A stretch of 64,000 nt of DNA from Demequina salsinemoris. GTDB lineage: Bacteria; Actinomycetota; Actinomycetes; Actinomycetales; Demequinaceae. The position numbers and the translations under genes are program-made. Under the pieces are notes generated by a model, which saw nothing but the letters and a program-made list of their open reading frames with translations, was not told where the DNA came from and searched no databases. The stretch is from positions 62,001 to 126,000 of the forward strand of contig NZ_BBQZ01000007.1 in assembly GCF_000974805.1 (NCBI RefSeq), written 5' to 3'. Numbering within the stretch: the stretch's first letter is position 1; each line of letters begins with the position of its first letter. Below, piece after piece: positions 30,905 through 42,350 of this stretch.

Positions 30905-31651
30905 ATGGGAACCATGGACGATGCGACCGTCGCCGACTCGCTCGCGCCGGGTCGCGAGGGCCGCGCCACAGCCCCCGCGAGCGCGCGGGACCAGATCCGC
31001 GCCTGCGCGCTCGAGCTGTTCGCCGAGCGCGGCGTGGCCGGCACGAGCGTGCGCGACATCGCCGCCTGCGCCGGCACCTCGCCCGCGAACGTCCTGCACC
31101 ACTACGGCTCCAAGGAGGGCCTCCGGGCGGAGGTCGACGCCGAGGTCGCCGCACTGTTCGACGTGGCCGCGGCCGCGCCGCCCGAGGAGATCGCCGCCGC
31201 CATGGCCGCGGACCAGGGGTCCGGGAGCTTCGCGGAGCTGCTGCTCACGCAGGTCCCGCCCGACTCCCCCGTGCCCGCCTACGTGCGACGTCTCCTCCTG
31301 GACGGCGGCGACGCGGGTCGCCACCTGTTCCGCGGCTGGTTCCAGGCCGCGAGGACGATGCAGGAGGGCCTGGTCTCCACGGGCGCCGCCCGACAGCCGG
31401 CGGACCCGGACGCCCGCGCGGCGTTCCTGCTCGTCAACGACCTCGCGATGATCCTGCTGCGCGAGCACGTCGCCGACGCGATCGGCACCGACCCGCTGAC
31501 CCCCGAGGGCGCGGCCCGCTGGACCGTCGACGCCCTCGACGTCTACCACCACGGCGCGTTCCACGTACCTGCCAGACCCACCGAGACCGACCCGACCCCT
31601 GCATCGTCCCTTCCCCACCCACCGAGCCCGACCACCAAGGAGCACGCATGA
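30905..31651 (+). CDS. TetR-family transcriptional repressor of the adjacent ABC exporter
   Basis: A 248-residue regulator. The N-terminal helix-turn-helix spans about residues 28-72 (IRACALELFAERGVAGTSVR, ACAGTSPANVLHHYGSKEGL). The C-terminal ligand domain is all-helical. A Pro-rich tail of about 30 residues runs to the stop. The promoter carries a perfect dyad in its spacer, so it very likely represses itself and the two exporter genes, which follow with 4-bp overlaps. The start could also be ATG 30914. A GGACGATGC word lies in the first codons (30916). The inducer is probably a substrate of the exporter, such as an antibiotic or peptide. Confidence 0.9.
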   Translation: MGTMDDATVADSLAPGREGRATAPASARDQIRACALELFAERGVAGTSVRDIAACAGTSPANVLHHYGSKEGLRAEVDAEVAALFDVAAAAPPEEIAAAMAADQGSGSFAELLLTQVPPDSPVPAYVRRLLLDGGDAGRHLFRGWFQAARTMQEGLVSTGAARQPADPDARAAFLLVNDLAMILLREHVADAIGTDPLTPEGAARWTVDALDVYHHGAFHVPARPTETDPTPASSLPHPPSPTTKEHA

Positions 31652-32379
31652 GCACCGACACCACCGTCGCGACCGACCGCGGCGTCCGCGTCACCGGCCT
31701 CACCAAGGTCTTCGGCGAGGGCGACAGCGCCGTCCACGCCCTCAAGGGCATCGACCTCGACATCCCGTCGGGCGAGCTCGTGGTCATCCTCGGGCCGTCG
31801 GGCTCGGGCAAGACGACGCTGTGCAACATCATCGGCGGCATCGAGACGTCGACGGACGGCAAGGTCGAGGTCGCGGGCGTCGACATCAGCGACGTCGCGC
31901 CGGCCAAGCTGTCCGACTTCCGGCGCGACCACGTCGGCTTCATCTTCCAGTTCTTCAACCTCATCCCCACGCTCACGGCGCGCGAGAACGTCGAGGTGAT
32001 CATGGAGATGACCGGCCGCGGCGATAAGGCGCGCGCACCCGAGGCGCTCGAGGCGGTGGGCCTGGGCGACCGGATGGACAACTTCCCGTCGCAGCTCTCG
32101 GGAGGTCAGCAGCAGCGCGTGGCGGTCGCGCGAGCGCTCGCGACCGACCCCGACATCCTCTTCGCCGACGAGCCCACGGGCGCGCTCGACCTGCCCACCG
32201 GCCAGCAGATCCTCGGACTGCTCCAGGATCTCAACCGGCAGGGCAGGACGATCATCATCGTCACGCACAACGTCTCGGTCGCCCAGATCGCGGACCGCGT
32301 GATCACCCTCGTGGACGGTCAGATCGCCTCGATCGAGCGTCACGACAGCCCCGCCGACGCCGCCGACGTCACCTGGTGA
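31648..32379 (+). CDS. ABC transporter ATP-binding protein, MacB/LolD family
   Basis: A 243-residue ATPase with Walker A GPSGSGKT (49-56), Q-loop FQFFNLIPTLTA, signature LSGGQQQR (150-157), Walker B ILFADEPTGALD and H-loop THN. The FQFFNL/PTGALD pattern is typical of ATPases that work with FtsX-like permeases (MacB, LolD, FtsE). Its ATG overlaps the TetR stop (ATGA) and its TGA overlaps the permease start (GTGA). Together they would drive efflux or mechanotransmission across the membrane rather than import. Confidence 0.95.
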   Translation: MSTDTTVATDRGVRVTGLTKVFGEGDSAVHALKGIDLDIPSGELVVILGPSGSGKTTLCNIIGGIETSTDGKVEVAGVDISDVAPAKLSDFRRDHVGFIFQFFNLIPTLTARENVEVIMEMTGRGDKARAPEALEAVGLGDRMDNFPSQLSGGQQQRVAVARALATDPDILFADEPTGALDLPTGQQILGLLQDLNRQGRTIIIVTHNVSVAQIADRVITLVDGQIASIERHDSPADAADVTW

Positions 32380-34715
32380 GCACGATGCAGGCGCGCACCA
32401 AGAAGACGTATCGGGACCTGTGGCGACAGCGCACGCAGGTCATCGCGGTCGGCATCACCATCGCGCTCGGCGTGATGCTCTACGTCGCGACCGCCGGCGC
32501 GTTCCAGAACCTCACGGTGTCGTACGAGCAGACCTACGACCGCCTGGCGTTCGCGGATCTCACCGCGCTCGGCGGCGACTCGGAGGCGGTGGTGCAGGCC
32601 GCGCTCGACGCCGGTGCCGAGCAGGCGATCACGCGCACGCAGGTGGACCCACCCATGCTCATCGGCGACACGAAGCTGCTCGGACGGGTGGTCGGGCTGC
32701 CGACCGACGGCCGCGCGGCCGTGGACGACGTCGGGGTGATCGAGGGCTCGTATCTCGACTCGGGGGCGACCGACGAGGTGCTCGTCGAGAGGCACGCCGC
32801 CGACACCTTCGACCTCGCGGTGGGCGACACCCTTCAGGTCTACTCGGCGACAGGCTGGCAGGACGTGACGGTGCAGGGGATCGTCGAGTCCGCCGAGTAC
32901 CTGTGGCCCGCCCGCAGCCGTCAGGACGCCCTGTCCGACCCGCACTCCTTCGCCGTGCTCTACGCCTCCGAGGACGCGGTCCAGTCGTGGGCGGGCACCG
33001 GGCCCAACCAGGTGCAGGTGCTGCTCCCGTCCGGCGACGACGATGCGCTCGAGGCCGACGTCACCGCCGCCATGGAGTCCGCCGGGGCCACCTCGGTGAC
33101 CACGCAGCTCGAGCAGGCCTCGCACGCGACGCTCAACGAGGACCTCGAGGGCTTCGACGAGATGTCGAAGGCCTTCCCCGCGCTGTTCCTCATCGCCGCG
33201 GGCGTCGCCGCGTGGGTGCTGCTCACGCGCCGCATCCTGCAGGAGCGCCCCGTGATCGGGACCATGATGGCCGCCGGCGCGCGTCGCGGTCGGGTCCTGC
33301 GGCACTACCTGGGCCAGGGGCTGATCATCGGGCTCGCGGGCGCGATCGTCGGCGCGGCGCTCGGAGCCCTCGCGAACGGTGCGATCACGTCCGCCTACAC
33401 CGGTGCGCTCGGGATCCCCGACACCGTGGTCGAGACCCACCCGTGGATGATCGCGCTGGGGCTCGTGTTCGGCGCGGTGGTCGGCATGCTCGGCGCGCTC
33501 GGCCCGGCCATCGTCGCATCGCGCACCTCCCCCGCGCAGGCCATGCGCCCCGTGGCGGACGCCTCACCTCCCGGGCCATGGAGCCGCTTCGTGGCCCGCC
33601 GGCAGGGGCTTCCCGTCGGCCTGCGCATGGCGCTGCGCGACGTCGCCCGCTCCAAGCGCCGCACCTTCGCAACGATGCTCGGCTCGGTGCTCGCGCTCGT
33701 GCTGGTCCTCGCGTCCGCCGGGATGATGGTCTCGATCATGGACGCGATCCGGACGCAGTTCGACGACGTCGTGCTCTCCGACGCGGCGGTGGCCGCGCAG
33801 CCAGGCACGGAGATGCTGAGCACGCTCGAGGGAGTGGACGGCGTCGACGTGGTCGAGACCACCATGAGCGGGTCCGTCACCGTCATCAGCGAGGACGGCA
33901 GCTACGCGACCAGCCTCACCGGCTACGAGACCGACACGATCATGCACGGCTTCCGCGACTCCTCAGGAGAGGCCGTGACCCTGCCGGAGGACGGCATCCT
34001 GGTCGGCCTCGCGATGCAGGACATGCTGGGGGTCGAGGTCGGCGACACCGTCACCCTGTCCACCGATGCGGGGGACCTGCAAGCGGCCATCGAGGGATTC
34101 GTGGACGAGCCGATGGGCACCGCGGTCTACGCCTCGCTCGCGACCGCGACCGAGGCGCTCGGCTCGGCCTCGGTCGACCAGTTCGCGCTCACGTTGGACG
34201 ACGGGGTGGACCGCGACGCGATGCGCGACACCATCACCGGACTCGACGGCGTGGTCGCCTACCAGGACCAGCGGGCCATCCTGAGCTCCGTCGAGCAGTA
34301 TCTGGGCCTGTTCTGGGCGTTCATCGGCGTCATGGTCCTGCTGGGCGCCGTGCTCGCGCTCGCGGTGATGTACGTGACGATGGCCGTGAACGTCGTCGAG
34401 CGCACGGGTGAGCTCGCGACGCTGCGCGCGGCGGGCGTGCCGCTGCGGCGGGTGGCCGGAGCGATCGCGACGGAGAACATGCTCGCGACAGTGATCGCGG
34501 TCCCGTTCGGCCTGGTGCTCGGAGTGGTCGCGGCGGACGGATTCCTGCAGACCTTCAACAACGACATCTTCTCGCTGTCGATCGACTGGCCGTGGTGGTC
34601 GCTGCCCGCGGCCGCCCTGGGCGTGCTGCTCGCGGCGCTCGTATCCCAGTGGCCGGCGTCGAGGCAGATCGCCCGGGTGGACATCGCGAGGGTGGTGCGG
34701 GAGCGGGCGTCCTGA
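32376..34715 (+). CDS. FtsX-like ABC permease with duplicated MacB-type periplasmic domains
   Basis: A 779-residue permease. The first membrane segment (about 24-44) leads into a ~220-residue extracellular domain. Three segments follow (about 268-390), then a cytoplasmic link (PVADASPPGPWSRFVARRQG), a further segment (about 428-450) and a second extracellular domain. Three C-terminal segments (about 640-760) end in SRQIARVDIARVVRE. This ten-segment form with two FtsX domains is usual in Gram-positive antimicrobial-peptide or lipoprotein-type exporters. The GTG start overlaps the ATPase stop. The substrate is unknown; the TetR repressor suggests an inducible toxic compound. Confidence 0.92.
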   Translation: MSTMQARTKKTYRDLWRQRTQVIAVGITIALGVMLYVATAGAFQNLTVSYEQTYDRLAFADLTALGGDSEAVVQAALDAGAEQAITRTQVDPPMLIGDTKLLGRVVGLPTDGRAAVDDVGVIEGSYLDSGATDEVLVERHAADTFDLAVGDTLQVYSATGWQDVTVQGIVESAEYLWPARSRQDALSDPHSFAVLYASEDAVQSWAGTGPNQVQVLLPSGDDDALEADVTAAMESAGATSVTTQLEQASHATLNEDLEGFDEMSKAFPALFLIAAGVAAWVLLTRRILQERPVIGTMMAAGARRGRVLRHYLGQGLIIGLAGAIVGAALGALANGAITSAYTGALGIPDTVVETHPWMIALGLVFGAVVGMLGALGPAIVASRTSPAQAMRPVADASPPGPWSRFVARRQGLPVGLRMALRDVARSKRRTFATMLGSVLALVLVLASAGMMVSIMDAIRTQFDDVVLSDAAVAAQPGTEMLSTLEGVDGVDVVETTMSGSVTVISEDGSYATSLTGYETDTIMHGFRDSSGEAVTLPEDGILVGLAMQDMLGVEVGDTVTLSTDAGDLQAAIEGFVDEPMGTAVYASLATATEALGSASVDQFALTLDDGVDRDAMRDTITGLDGVVAYQDQRAILSSVEQYLGLFWAFIGVMVLLGAVLALAVMYVTMAVNVVERTGELATLRAAGVPLRRVAGAIATENMLATVIAVPFGLVLGVVAADGFLQTFNNDIFSLSIDWPWWSLPAAALGVLLAALVSQWPASRQIARVDIARVVRERAS

Positions 34716-35183
34716 TCCAGGAACCTGTCGCGCCCCGGCGGGGCATGTGGGGCGGGTCCGCGTTGCGGGCCCTGCACCCGTGTCGCGTCATGGAAAGGCG
34801 CATGCGGGTCGGCTGACCCCTGGCGGACGTCCGCTCACGCGACTCGTCGCCGCCCATAATCCCCCAGGGCGACGGAGGCGTGATTCGCGAGCCGGGCGCC
34901 CGCCAGAGGCCCCTCAGCGCACGGCGGCCGATGGCGAGCCGCCGCGACGCGTGCGCCAGAGGAGCACGCAGTGCCACCTTAAACGCGGAGGCTTTCCTCC
35001 GCAAGAGGACATGTCACCGAAGCCACGTCGTCGCATCGCTCTTGCACGTACGCGCTGGCAGTCGCTCAGTGCGGGGATCCGCACCGCAAGCAGCGCTCAT
35101 GGGCTACCAGCGCGCAGAGTGGCGGGAGCCGGGCGGACACCAGGCAGCACGCGGCACGGTCCTGCCGCCGAGCACGTCGGGGC
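34716..35183. other. Gene-poor stretch of 468 bp without a convincing gene
   Basis: Directly after the permease stop is a small GC hairpin (GCCCC-GGC-GGGGC, 34732-34744), a possible terminator. CATAAT at 34855-34860 could be a -10 box. A perfect 7-bp hairpin (GCGGAGG-CTTT-CCTCCGC, about 34985-35002) follows TTAAAC. An open frame from ATG 35011 with an AGAGGAC ribosome-like site would run to 35364, antisense into the next gene. Its product is Arg/Ser/Pro-rich and unlike a real protein. The stretch could be a small-RNA locus or a decayed gene; neither can be shown here. Confidence 0.4.
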
Positions 35184-35684
35184 TCAGCCCTCGACGGCAC
35201 CCACCCCCAGCCGGACGTTGGGCACGCCGTCCACGGGACCCCACTCCACCGTGAGCCACCGATGGGTGCTGCTCGAGGAGTACATCGCCGAGCCGGCCCC
35301 GCCGTCTCCGAAGGTGACGACCGGATCGTCGCCCACCCCGTCCCAGTCACCCTCATCAAGATAGGCACGCAACGAGGCCTCGGCCTGCTCGATGTCGGTC
35401 ACCTCGTACGTCGCGGAGACCCAGGCAAGGCCGCCTCCCGCAGGGTCGGGGATCAGCGCGCCCCGGTCGACCTCGTAGTCGAGCAGCTCGACCCCGGACG
35501 TGAGCGCATCACTCGGGAGCAGGGCGCGCTCCGTGGCCGCATCGGGAAGCAGCGACCAGACCGCGCCCCCAAGACCGAGGACGACGATGACCGCAGCCGC
35601 CCCGAGGACTGCGCGCCTGCGACCGCGAGCCGATTCCGCCACTCCAGCCTCCTCTGCCCGCCGCACCCGCTCCTGCTCTCGCAC
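35184..35684 (-). CDS. Hypothetical single-pass membrane protein, 166 residues
   Basis: An Arg/Glu-rich N-terminus of about 22 residues and one membrane segment (about 26-45) are followed by a ~115-residue extracellular domain ending WLTVEWGPVDGVPNVRLGVG. The family is not recognised. The likely start is GTG 35684, without a strong ribosome site, so the first residues are uncertain. It lies 119 bp downstream of purA on the same strand; the gap contains no clear terminator. Confidence 0.65.
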   Translation of the reverse strand: MREQERVRRAEEAGVAESARGRRRAVLGAAAVIVVLGLGGAVWSLLPDAATERALLPSDALTSGVELLDYEVDRGALIPDPAGGGLAWVSATYEVTDIEQAEASLRAYLDEGDWDGVGDDPVVTFGDGGAGSAMYSSSSTHRWLTVEWGPVDGVPNVRLGVGAVEG

Positions 35685-35803
35685 CGATCGCGCCGGCTCA
35701 CGCCGATGCGCCCTGGAATCGCACCACGCCCGAAATCGGGGCCCTGATCAGGCGTGGCGCGATGCTAGCGCGCTCGGAGCCGGCGACAGAGGTGACAGAC
35801 CGG

Positions 35804-37165
<1,362 letters not shown>

Positions 37166-37249
37166 TCATAAGGTTATCCGGCCAGGACGATGCGGCGGTC
37201 ACCGCACGCCGCAGGGTCGCCGATCGCTCGGCACAGGCCGGAACGTGGC

Positions 37250-37282
37250 TGAGCCCCCGGGGTCGAGGACCGCGGGGGCTCA
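37250..37282 (-). terminator. Terminator-like hairpin after fba
   Basis: Perfect 10-bp arms (37250-37259 and 37273-37282) with a 13-nt loop lie 18 bp beyond the aldolase stop, read on the - strand. The outer bases are TGAGCCCCCG / CGGGGGCTCA. Confidence 0.75.
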
Positions 37283-37299
37283 GCTCACGAGTCGGATCG

Positions 37300-38319
<1,020 letters not shown>

Positions 38320-38373
38320 GGGTTGCTCCTGAGATTGTGCGGATGGAACCGCTTGTCATTCTTGCAGACATCG

Positions 38374-38422
38374 GGACGATGCGCGGGCGGGCTTTGGTCC
38401 CGCGGAAGGCCCAGGACGATGC
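38374..38422. repeat. Two GGACGATGC words in the divergent fba/glycosyltransferase spacer
   Basis: Copies at 38374-38382 and 38414-38422, both on the + strand, lie 40 bp apart in the 189-bp spacer between the aldolase gene and the phosphorelay operon. Near-identical spacing (36 bp) is seen at 8421/8457. No clear promoter can be assigned by eye in this spacer. Confidence 0.65.
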
Positions 38423-38508
38423 GGGGATGGGCGCGCCCATCCCTCACATCCGGGTGCTGCTCGCCGATGAGGAGACGAGGTCCAGTCCCAGGAGCCAGGA
38501 GGGTGCAG

Positions 38509-40743
38509 GTGGAGAGCTCCCGCATCCTCGTCGTGGACGACGACGAGATGATCCGCGCGCTCGTAGGCGCGGTGCTCGGCCTTCACGGCGCCGACGTGAT
38601 CGAGGCCTCCTCGGGCCCCGAGGCCCTCGACATCCTCTCCATCGAGACCCCCGACCTCGTCATCAGCGACGTGATGATGCCGGACATGAACGGCTTCCAG
38701 CTGATCACCAAGCTGCGCAGCCAGGCCGAGCTGAGGTCGGTGCCGGTCCTGTTCCTCACGTCGCGGATCGATCCCGGAGACGCGACCACCGGGCTCAGGC
38801 TCGGAGCGAACGAGTACCTGCGGAAGCCGTTCACACCCGATGACCTCGTCGCGCAGGTGAGCAGGCATCTCGAGTCCCCCGACGGCGCCGGCGATGCCAC
38901 GATCGCGCGCCTCCTCCCGAGCGGCGACGGGCTCGCGAGCGCGATCGACGCGGCCCGCGCGGACGGGCATCGCGTCGCGGTGGCCCGCCTCGCCATCGCG
39001 GAGCGCCTCATGGTGCAGGCACGGTTCGGGGTCGACGGATGGGACGACATCCAGGAGCAGCTCGCGTCCCTCGCGGTCGCGGGGCTCGGCGAGCGGGTGG
39101 TCCTCGGAACGGACGACGGCGATCTCGTCGTCGCTCTCGTCGACCACGCCCCGCGCGGCGTGGCCTCCTCTCTGTCGGCGCTCGGCAAGGCGGTCGCGGA
39201 CGCCGACCTGTCCGTGAGGGGCGAGTCGGTCCGGCTCACCGCGAGCATCGGGTGGGCCGCCGCGACCGGCGAGGTCTCGAGCGCCGCCGTGATCCGGCGC
39301 ACCGCCGCCGCAGCGGCCGCCGCGGGCGAGCAGCTCGACCTCGAGCCCGTGCGGTGGAGCGCCTCGCTGCGCATCGACTCCGCGCTCGAGCCGTCGCGCT
39401 TCGGGCGTCTGCGCGCCCGGCTCACGACACCGTTCCAGATCGCGCTCACCTTCGCACTGGGCGTCGTCGGCCCTTTCCTCATCTACCAGGCCCTCTACCG
39501 CGTCGGGTGGGACGTCTCGACCCCCCTGTACCTCGGCATCGTCCTGTCGCTCGCGATCACCGGCGCGCTCATCTGGGCTGAAGGCCTCCACGCGCTCGAC
39601 CCGGTCCGACCTCCCCAAGAGCCCGGCGCTCCCCAACCGACCGCGACGGCGATCATCGCCGCCTACCTCCCCAACGAGTCCGCGACGATCATCGACACGA
39701 TCGAGTCGTTCCTGCGCGTCGACTACCCCGACCTTCAGGTGATCCTCGCCTACAACACCCCGCGCGGCCTCCTGATCGAGCAGACGCTGCGCCGCCTCGC
39801 CGAGCGGGACACCCGCTTCCTGCCGCTGCGAGTCGAGGGATCCACCTCCAAGGCGCAGAACGTCAACGCGGCGCTGCGCCACACTCGCGGCGAGTTCGTC
39901 GGCATGTTCGACGCCGACCACCACCCGCAGCCGGACGCCTTCACCCGCGCCTGGAGGTGGCTGTCGAACGGCTACGACGTCGTCCAGGGCCACTGCGTGA
40001 TCCGCAACGGCGGCATCAGCCGCACCGCGCGCACGGTCGCGGTCGAGTTCGAGGCCATCTACGCCGTGAGCCACCCTGGCCGGGCACAGTTGCACGACTT
40101 CGGCATCTTCGGCGGCTCGAACGGCTACTGGCGCACCGAGGTGCTGAGGCGCACCCGCATGCGCGGGGTGATGCTCACCGAGGACATCGACTCGAGCATG
40201 CGGGTCATCGAGGACGGCGGCCGCATCGCGAACGACCCCGCGCTGATCTCGCGCGAGCTCGCTCCGACCACGTGGAGCCACCTCTGGAACCAGCGCATGC
40301 GCTGGGCCCAGGGATGGTTCCAGGTCTCCAAGAAGCACCTGAGGCGCGCGTGGCGCTCGCGCACGCTGACCCTGCAGCAGAAGGCGGGCATGACGTTCCT
40401 GCTCGGCTGGCGCGAGGTCTACCCGTGGGTGAGCCTCCAGATGTTCCCCCTCATCGCCTTCCTCGCCTGGCGGGACGCCGGCATCGAGAAGCTGGACTGG
40501 TTCATCGCGATCTTCGTGCTCTCGACGCTCTTCACGCTCACGGTGGGCCCCGCGCAGACGCTGTTCGCCTGGCGGCTCGCCGCGCCGGACATCAGGCGCC
40601 ACCGCGCCTGGTTCTGGATGTACCTGCTGTTCGCATCCCTGTTCTACACGGAGTGGAAGAACATCATCGCGCGCGTCGCGCAGGTCAAGGAGACGTTCGG
40701 CGACCGTCAGTGGAAGGTGACCCCGAGGATGTCCGGACGATGA
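38509..40743 (+). CDS. Receiver-degenerate GGDEF-membrane glycosyltransferase 2 fusion
   Basis: A 744-residue three-part protein. The receiver domain (about 5-122) has acidic residues 10-12, phospho-acceptor Asp54 (VISDVMMPDMNG) and Lys106. A GGDEF-like domain (about 135-285) carries GTDDGD at 200-205 in place of GGDEF and ends VRLTASIGWA, so cyclase activity is unlikely. Two membrane segments (about 311-330 and 337-360) lead to a processive family 2 glycosyltransferase with Asp468/Asp470 (FDAD), base Asp559 (TEDIDSS) and QRMRW at 595-599. Three to four C-terminal segments follow. GT2 enzymes of this type polymerise and export cellulose-, hyaluronan- or PNAG-like chains. The GTG at 38509 follows an AGGAGGG site. 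Phosphorylation of Asp54 probably gates synthesis. The polymer is unknown. Confidence 0.9.
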   Translation: MESSRILVVDDDEMIRALVGAVLGLHGADVIEASSGPEALDILSIETPDLVISDVMMPDMNGFQLITKLRSQAELRSVPVLFLTSRIDPGDATTGLRLGANEYLRKPFTPDDLVAQVSRHLESPDGAGDATIARLLPSGDGLASAIDAARADGHRVAVARLAIAERLMVQARFGVDGWDDIQEQLASLAVAGLGERVVLGTDDGDLVVALVDHAPRGVASSLSALGKAVADADLSVRGESVRLTASIGWAAATGEVSSAAVIRRTAAAAAAAGEQLDLEPVRWSASLRIDSALEPSRFGRLRARLTTPFQIALTFALGVVGPFLIYQALYRVGWDVSTPLYLGIVLSLAITGALIWAEGLHALDPVRPPQEPGAPQPTATAIIAAYLPNESATIIDTIESFLRVDYPDLQVILAYNTPRGLLIEQTLRRLAERDTRFLPLRVEGSTSKAQNVNAALRHTRGEFVGMFDADHHPQPDAFTRAWRWLSNGYDVVQGHCVIRNGGISRTARTVAVEFEAIYAVSHPGRAQLHDFGIFGGSNGYWRTEVLRRTRMRGVMLTEDIDSSMRVIEDGGRIANDPALISRELAPTTWSHLWNQRMRWAQGWFQVSKKHLRRAWRSRTLTLQQKAGMTFLLGWREVYPWVSLQMFPLIAFLAWRDAGIEKLDWFIAIFVLSTLFTLTVGPAQTLFAWRLAAPDIRRHRAWFWMYLLFASLFYTEWKNIIARVAQVKETFGDRQWKVTPRMSGR

Positions 40744-42350
40744 GCGAGAGATCGAGGATCGCGGGCGTCTGGCGGGCCCTCTCGGAGTCGCCGCTGGGCG
40801 CCCGCCGTGCGCGCCGGGAGATGCTGTCCGTGGCGATGGGGACGTCCGTGTTCGACTCGATGGCCTCCACCGCGCAACGGCTCCTCGGCGCCGATGGAGC
40901 GGCTGTCGTCCTGCGCGCCGACGGCCGCCTCCTGGTGATCGGCTCCTCCGGGCTCGACAGGAGTCCTGCCGCGCACCCGACCGCGCTGCTGTCGGAGACG
41001 CTCGTCGGCGCCTCCCCGCTCGCGGTCCACGACACCGAGGAGGCGAGCGTGCCTGCCGGCGCGATCCGCTCCTTCCTCGGAGCGCCGTTCGACCTCCGGG
41101 ACTCGGCCAGGGGCGCTCTCGCGGTCATGTCGAGCGAGCCCCGCGCGTGGACCGACGAGGACCTCGGCCTCCTCGCGGACCTCGCGCAGTGGCCCGAGGC
41201 GGAGCTCGCGCGGATCGACGCCTCAGCCCGGCTCGAGGTCGCGCAGACCGCGCTCGACAGCGCCGAGCGGGTCTTCAACGCGATGGCCGAGGGAGTCGTC
41301 GGCCTCGACAGCGACGGCACTGTCGCGCTCGTCAACGCGTCCGCCTCCCGCATGCTCGGGTGGGAGCCGTCGGAGCTGATCGGGCGGGAGCTGCACGCGC
41401 TCGCCCACTTCCAGCGCGAGGACGGGAGCGCCTACCCGCACACGCAATGCGCGGTGCTCTCGACGCTCGCGGACGGGGCCGCACGCACCGCCCGGAGGGA
41501 GACCTTCTGGCGTCGGGACGGCTCGCCGCTGCATGTGGACCTCTCCGTAGGCGCCCTCGTGGACGCGGATGGAGCGAATGCCGCGATCCTCGTCTTCGAC
41601 GACGTCTCCGAGCGCCTGGACCTGGAGCGGGTCAAGGACGACTTCGTCTCGATGGTGAGTCACGAGCTGCGGACCCCTCTCGCCGCCGTCCACGGCTCGC
41701 TCGAGCTGCTCGAGGACCTCGGCGACGATCCGGACGCGGGGGCGCAGATGCTCGGGGTCGCGCAACGCAACACGGTCCGACTCATGGGCCTCGTGGACGA
41801 CATCCTCGACCTCGAACGAGCCGCGACCGGACGCCTGCAGATCGACAGGACCGGGTTGACCGTCCAGGACGCCATGGCCGAGGCCGCGGAGGCGGTCTCC
41901 GGCCTCGCTGCAGCGGGCGACGTCGTCGTGCGTGTCCTTCCGACCCAGGCCCGATGCTGGGGAGACAGAAGGCGCATCGTCCAGGTGCTCACGAACCTCG
42001 CGAGCAACGCGGTGCGGTTCTCGGAGCAGGGCGCGACCGTCACGATCAGCGCGCACGGCGACGATGCGGGACTGCGGATCGACGTCGTCGACACGGGTGC
42101 CGGCATCGCGGACTCCGCCCAGGCTCACGTCTTCGACCGGTTCTGGCAGGCGCCCGGAAGCGCGCCGCGCGGCAAGCGTGGCTCGGGGCTCGGCCTCGCG
42201 ATTGCCCAGTCGATGGCGCGAGCGCACGGCGGCTCGATCACCGTGCGCAGCGCGCTCGGAGAGGGGAGCACCTTCTCGCTCAATCTTCCCGTGCGTGCCG
42301 GCCAGAGCGCGGTGCCGGTCGACCGACGCGCCCAGGGGGTGGAGGCATGA
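40740..42350 (+). CDS. Soluble GAF-PAS histidine kinase
   Basis: A 536-residue kinase without membrane segments. A GAF domain (about 25-160, ending GALAVMSSEPRAWTDEDLGLL) and a PAS domain (about 180-295, VFNAMAEGVVGLDSDGTVALV) precede the HisKA domain with His308 (MVSHELRTPLAAVHGSLELL). The ATPase domain has Asn423 (NLASNAVRFS), the G1 box DTGAGI and GSGLGLAIAQSMA. The ATG overlaps the glycosyltransferase stop (ATGA). It senses a cytoplasmic ligand and probably starts the phosphorelay in this operon. It has no receiver of its own; receiver and HPt are separate downstream genes. Confidence 0.93.
   Translation: MSERSRIAGVWRALSESPLGARRARREMLSVAMGTSVFDSMASTAQRLLGADGAAVVLRADGRLLVIGSSGLDRSPAAHPTALLSETLVGASPLAVHDTEEASVPAGAIRSFLGAPFDLRDSARGALAVMSSEPRAWTDEDLGLLADLAQWPEAELARIDASARLEVAQTALDSAERVFNAMAEGVVGLDSDGTVALVNASASRMLGWEPSELIGRELHALAHFQREDGSAYPHTQCAVLSTLADGAARTARRETFWRRDGSPLHVDLSVGALVDADGANAAILVFDDVSERLDLERVKDDFVSMVSHELRTPLAAVHGSLELLEDLGDDPDAGAQMLGVAQRNTVRLMGLVDDILDLERAATGRLQIDRTGLTVQDAMAEAAEAVSGLAAAGDVVVRVLPTQARCWGDRRRIVQVLTNLASNAVRFSEQGATVTISAHGDDAGLRIDVVDTGAGIADSAQAHVFDRFWQAPGSAPRGKRGSGLGLAIAQSMARAHGGSITVRSALGEGSTFSLNLPVRAGQSAVPVDRRAQGVEA

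Noticed and set aside
35011..35364. Possible gene on the + strand with a fair ribosome site
   Set aside because: The product is Arg/Ser/Pro/Thr-rich without a fold-like pattern, and half of it lies antisense to a better-supported membrane protein gene.
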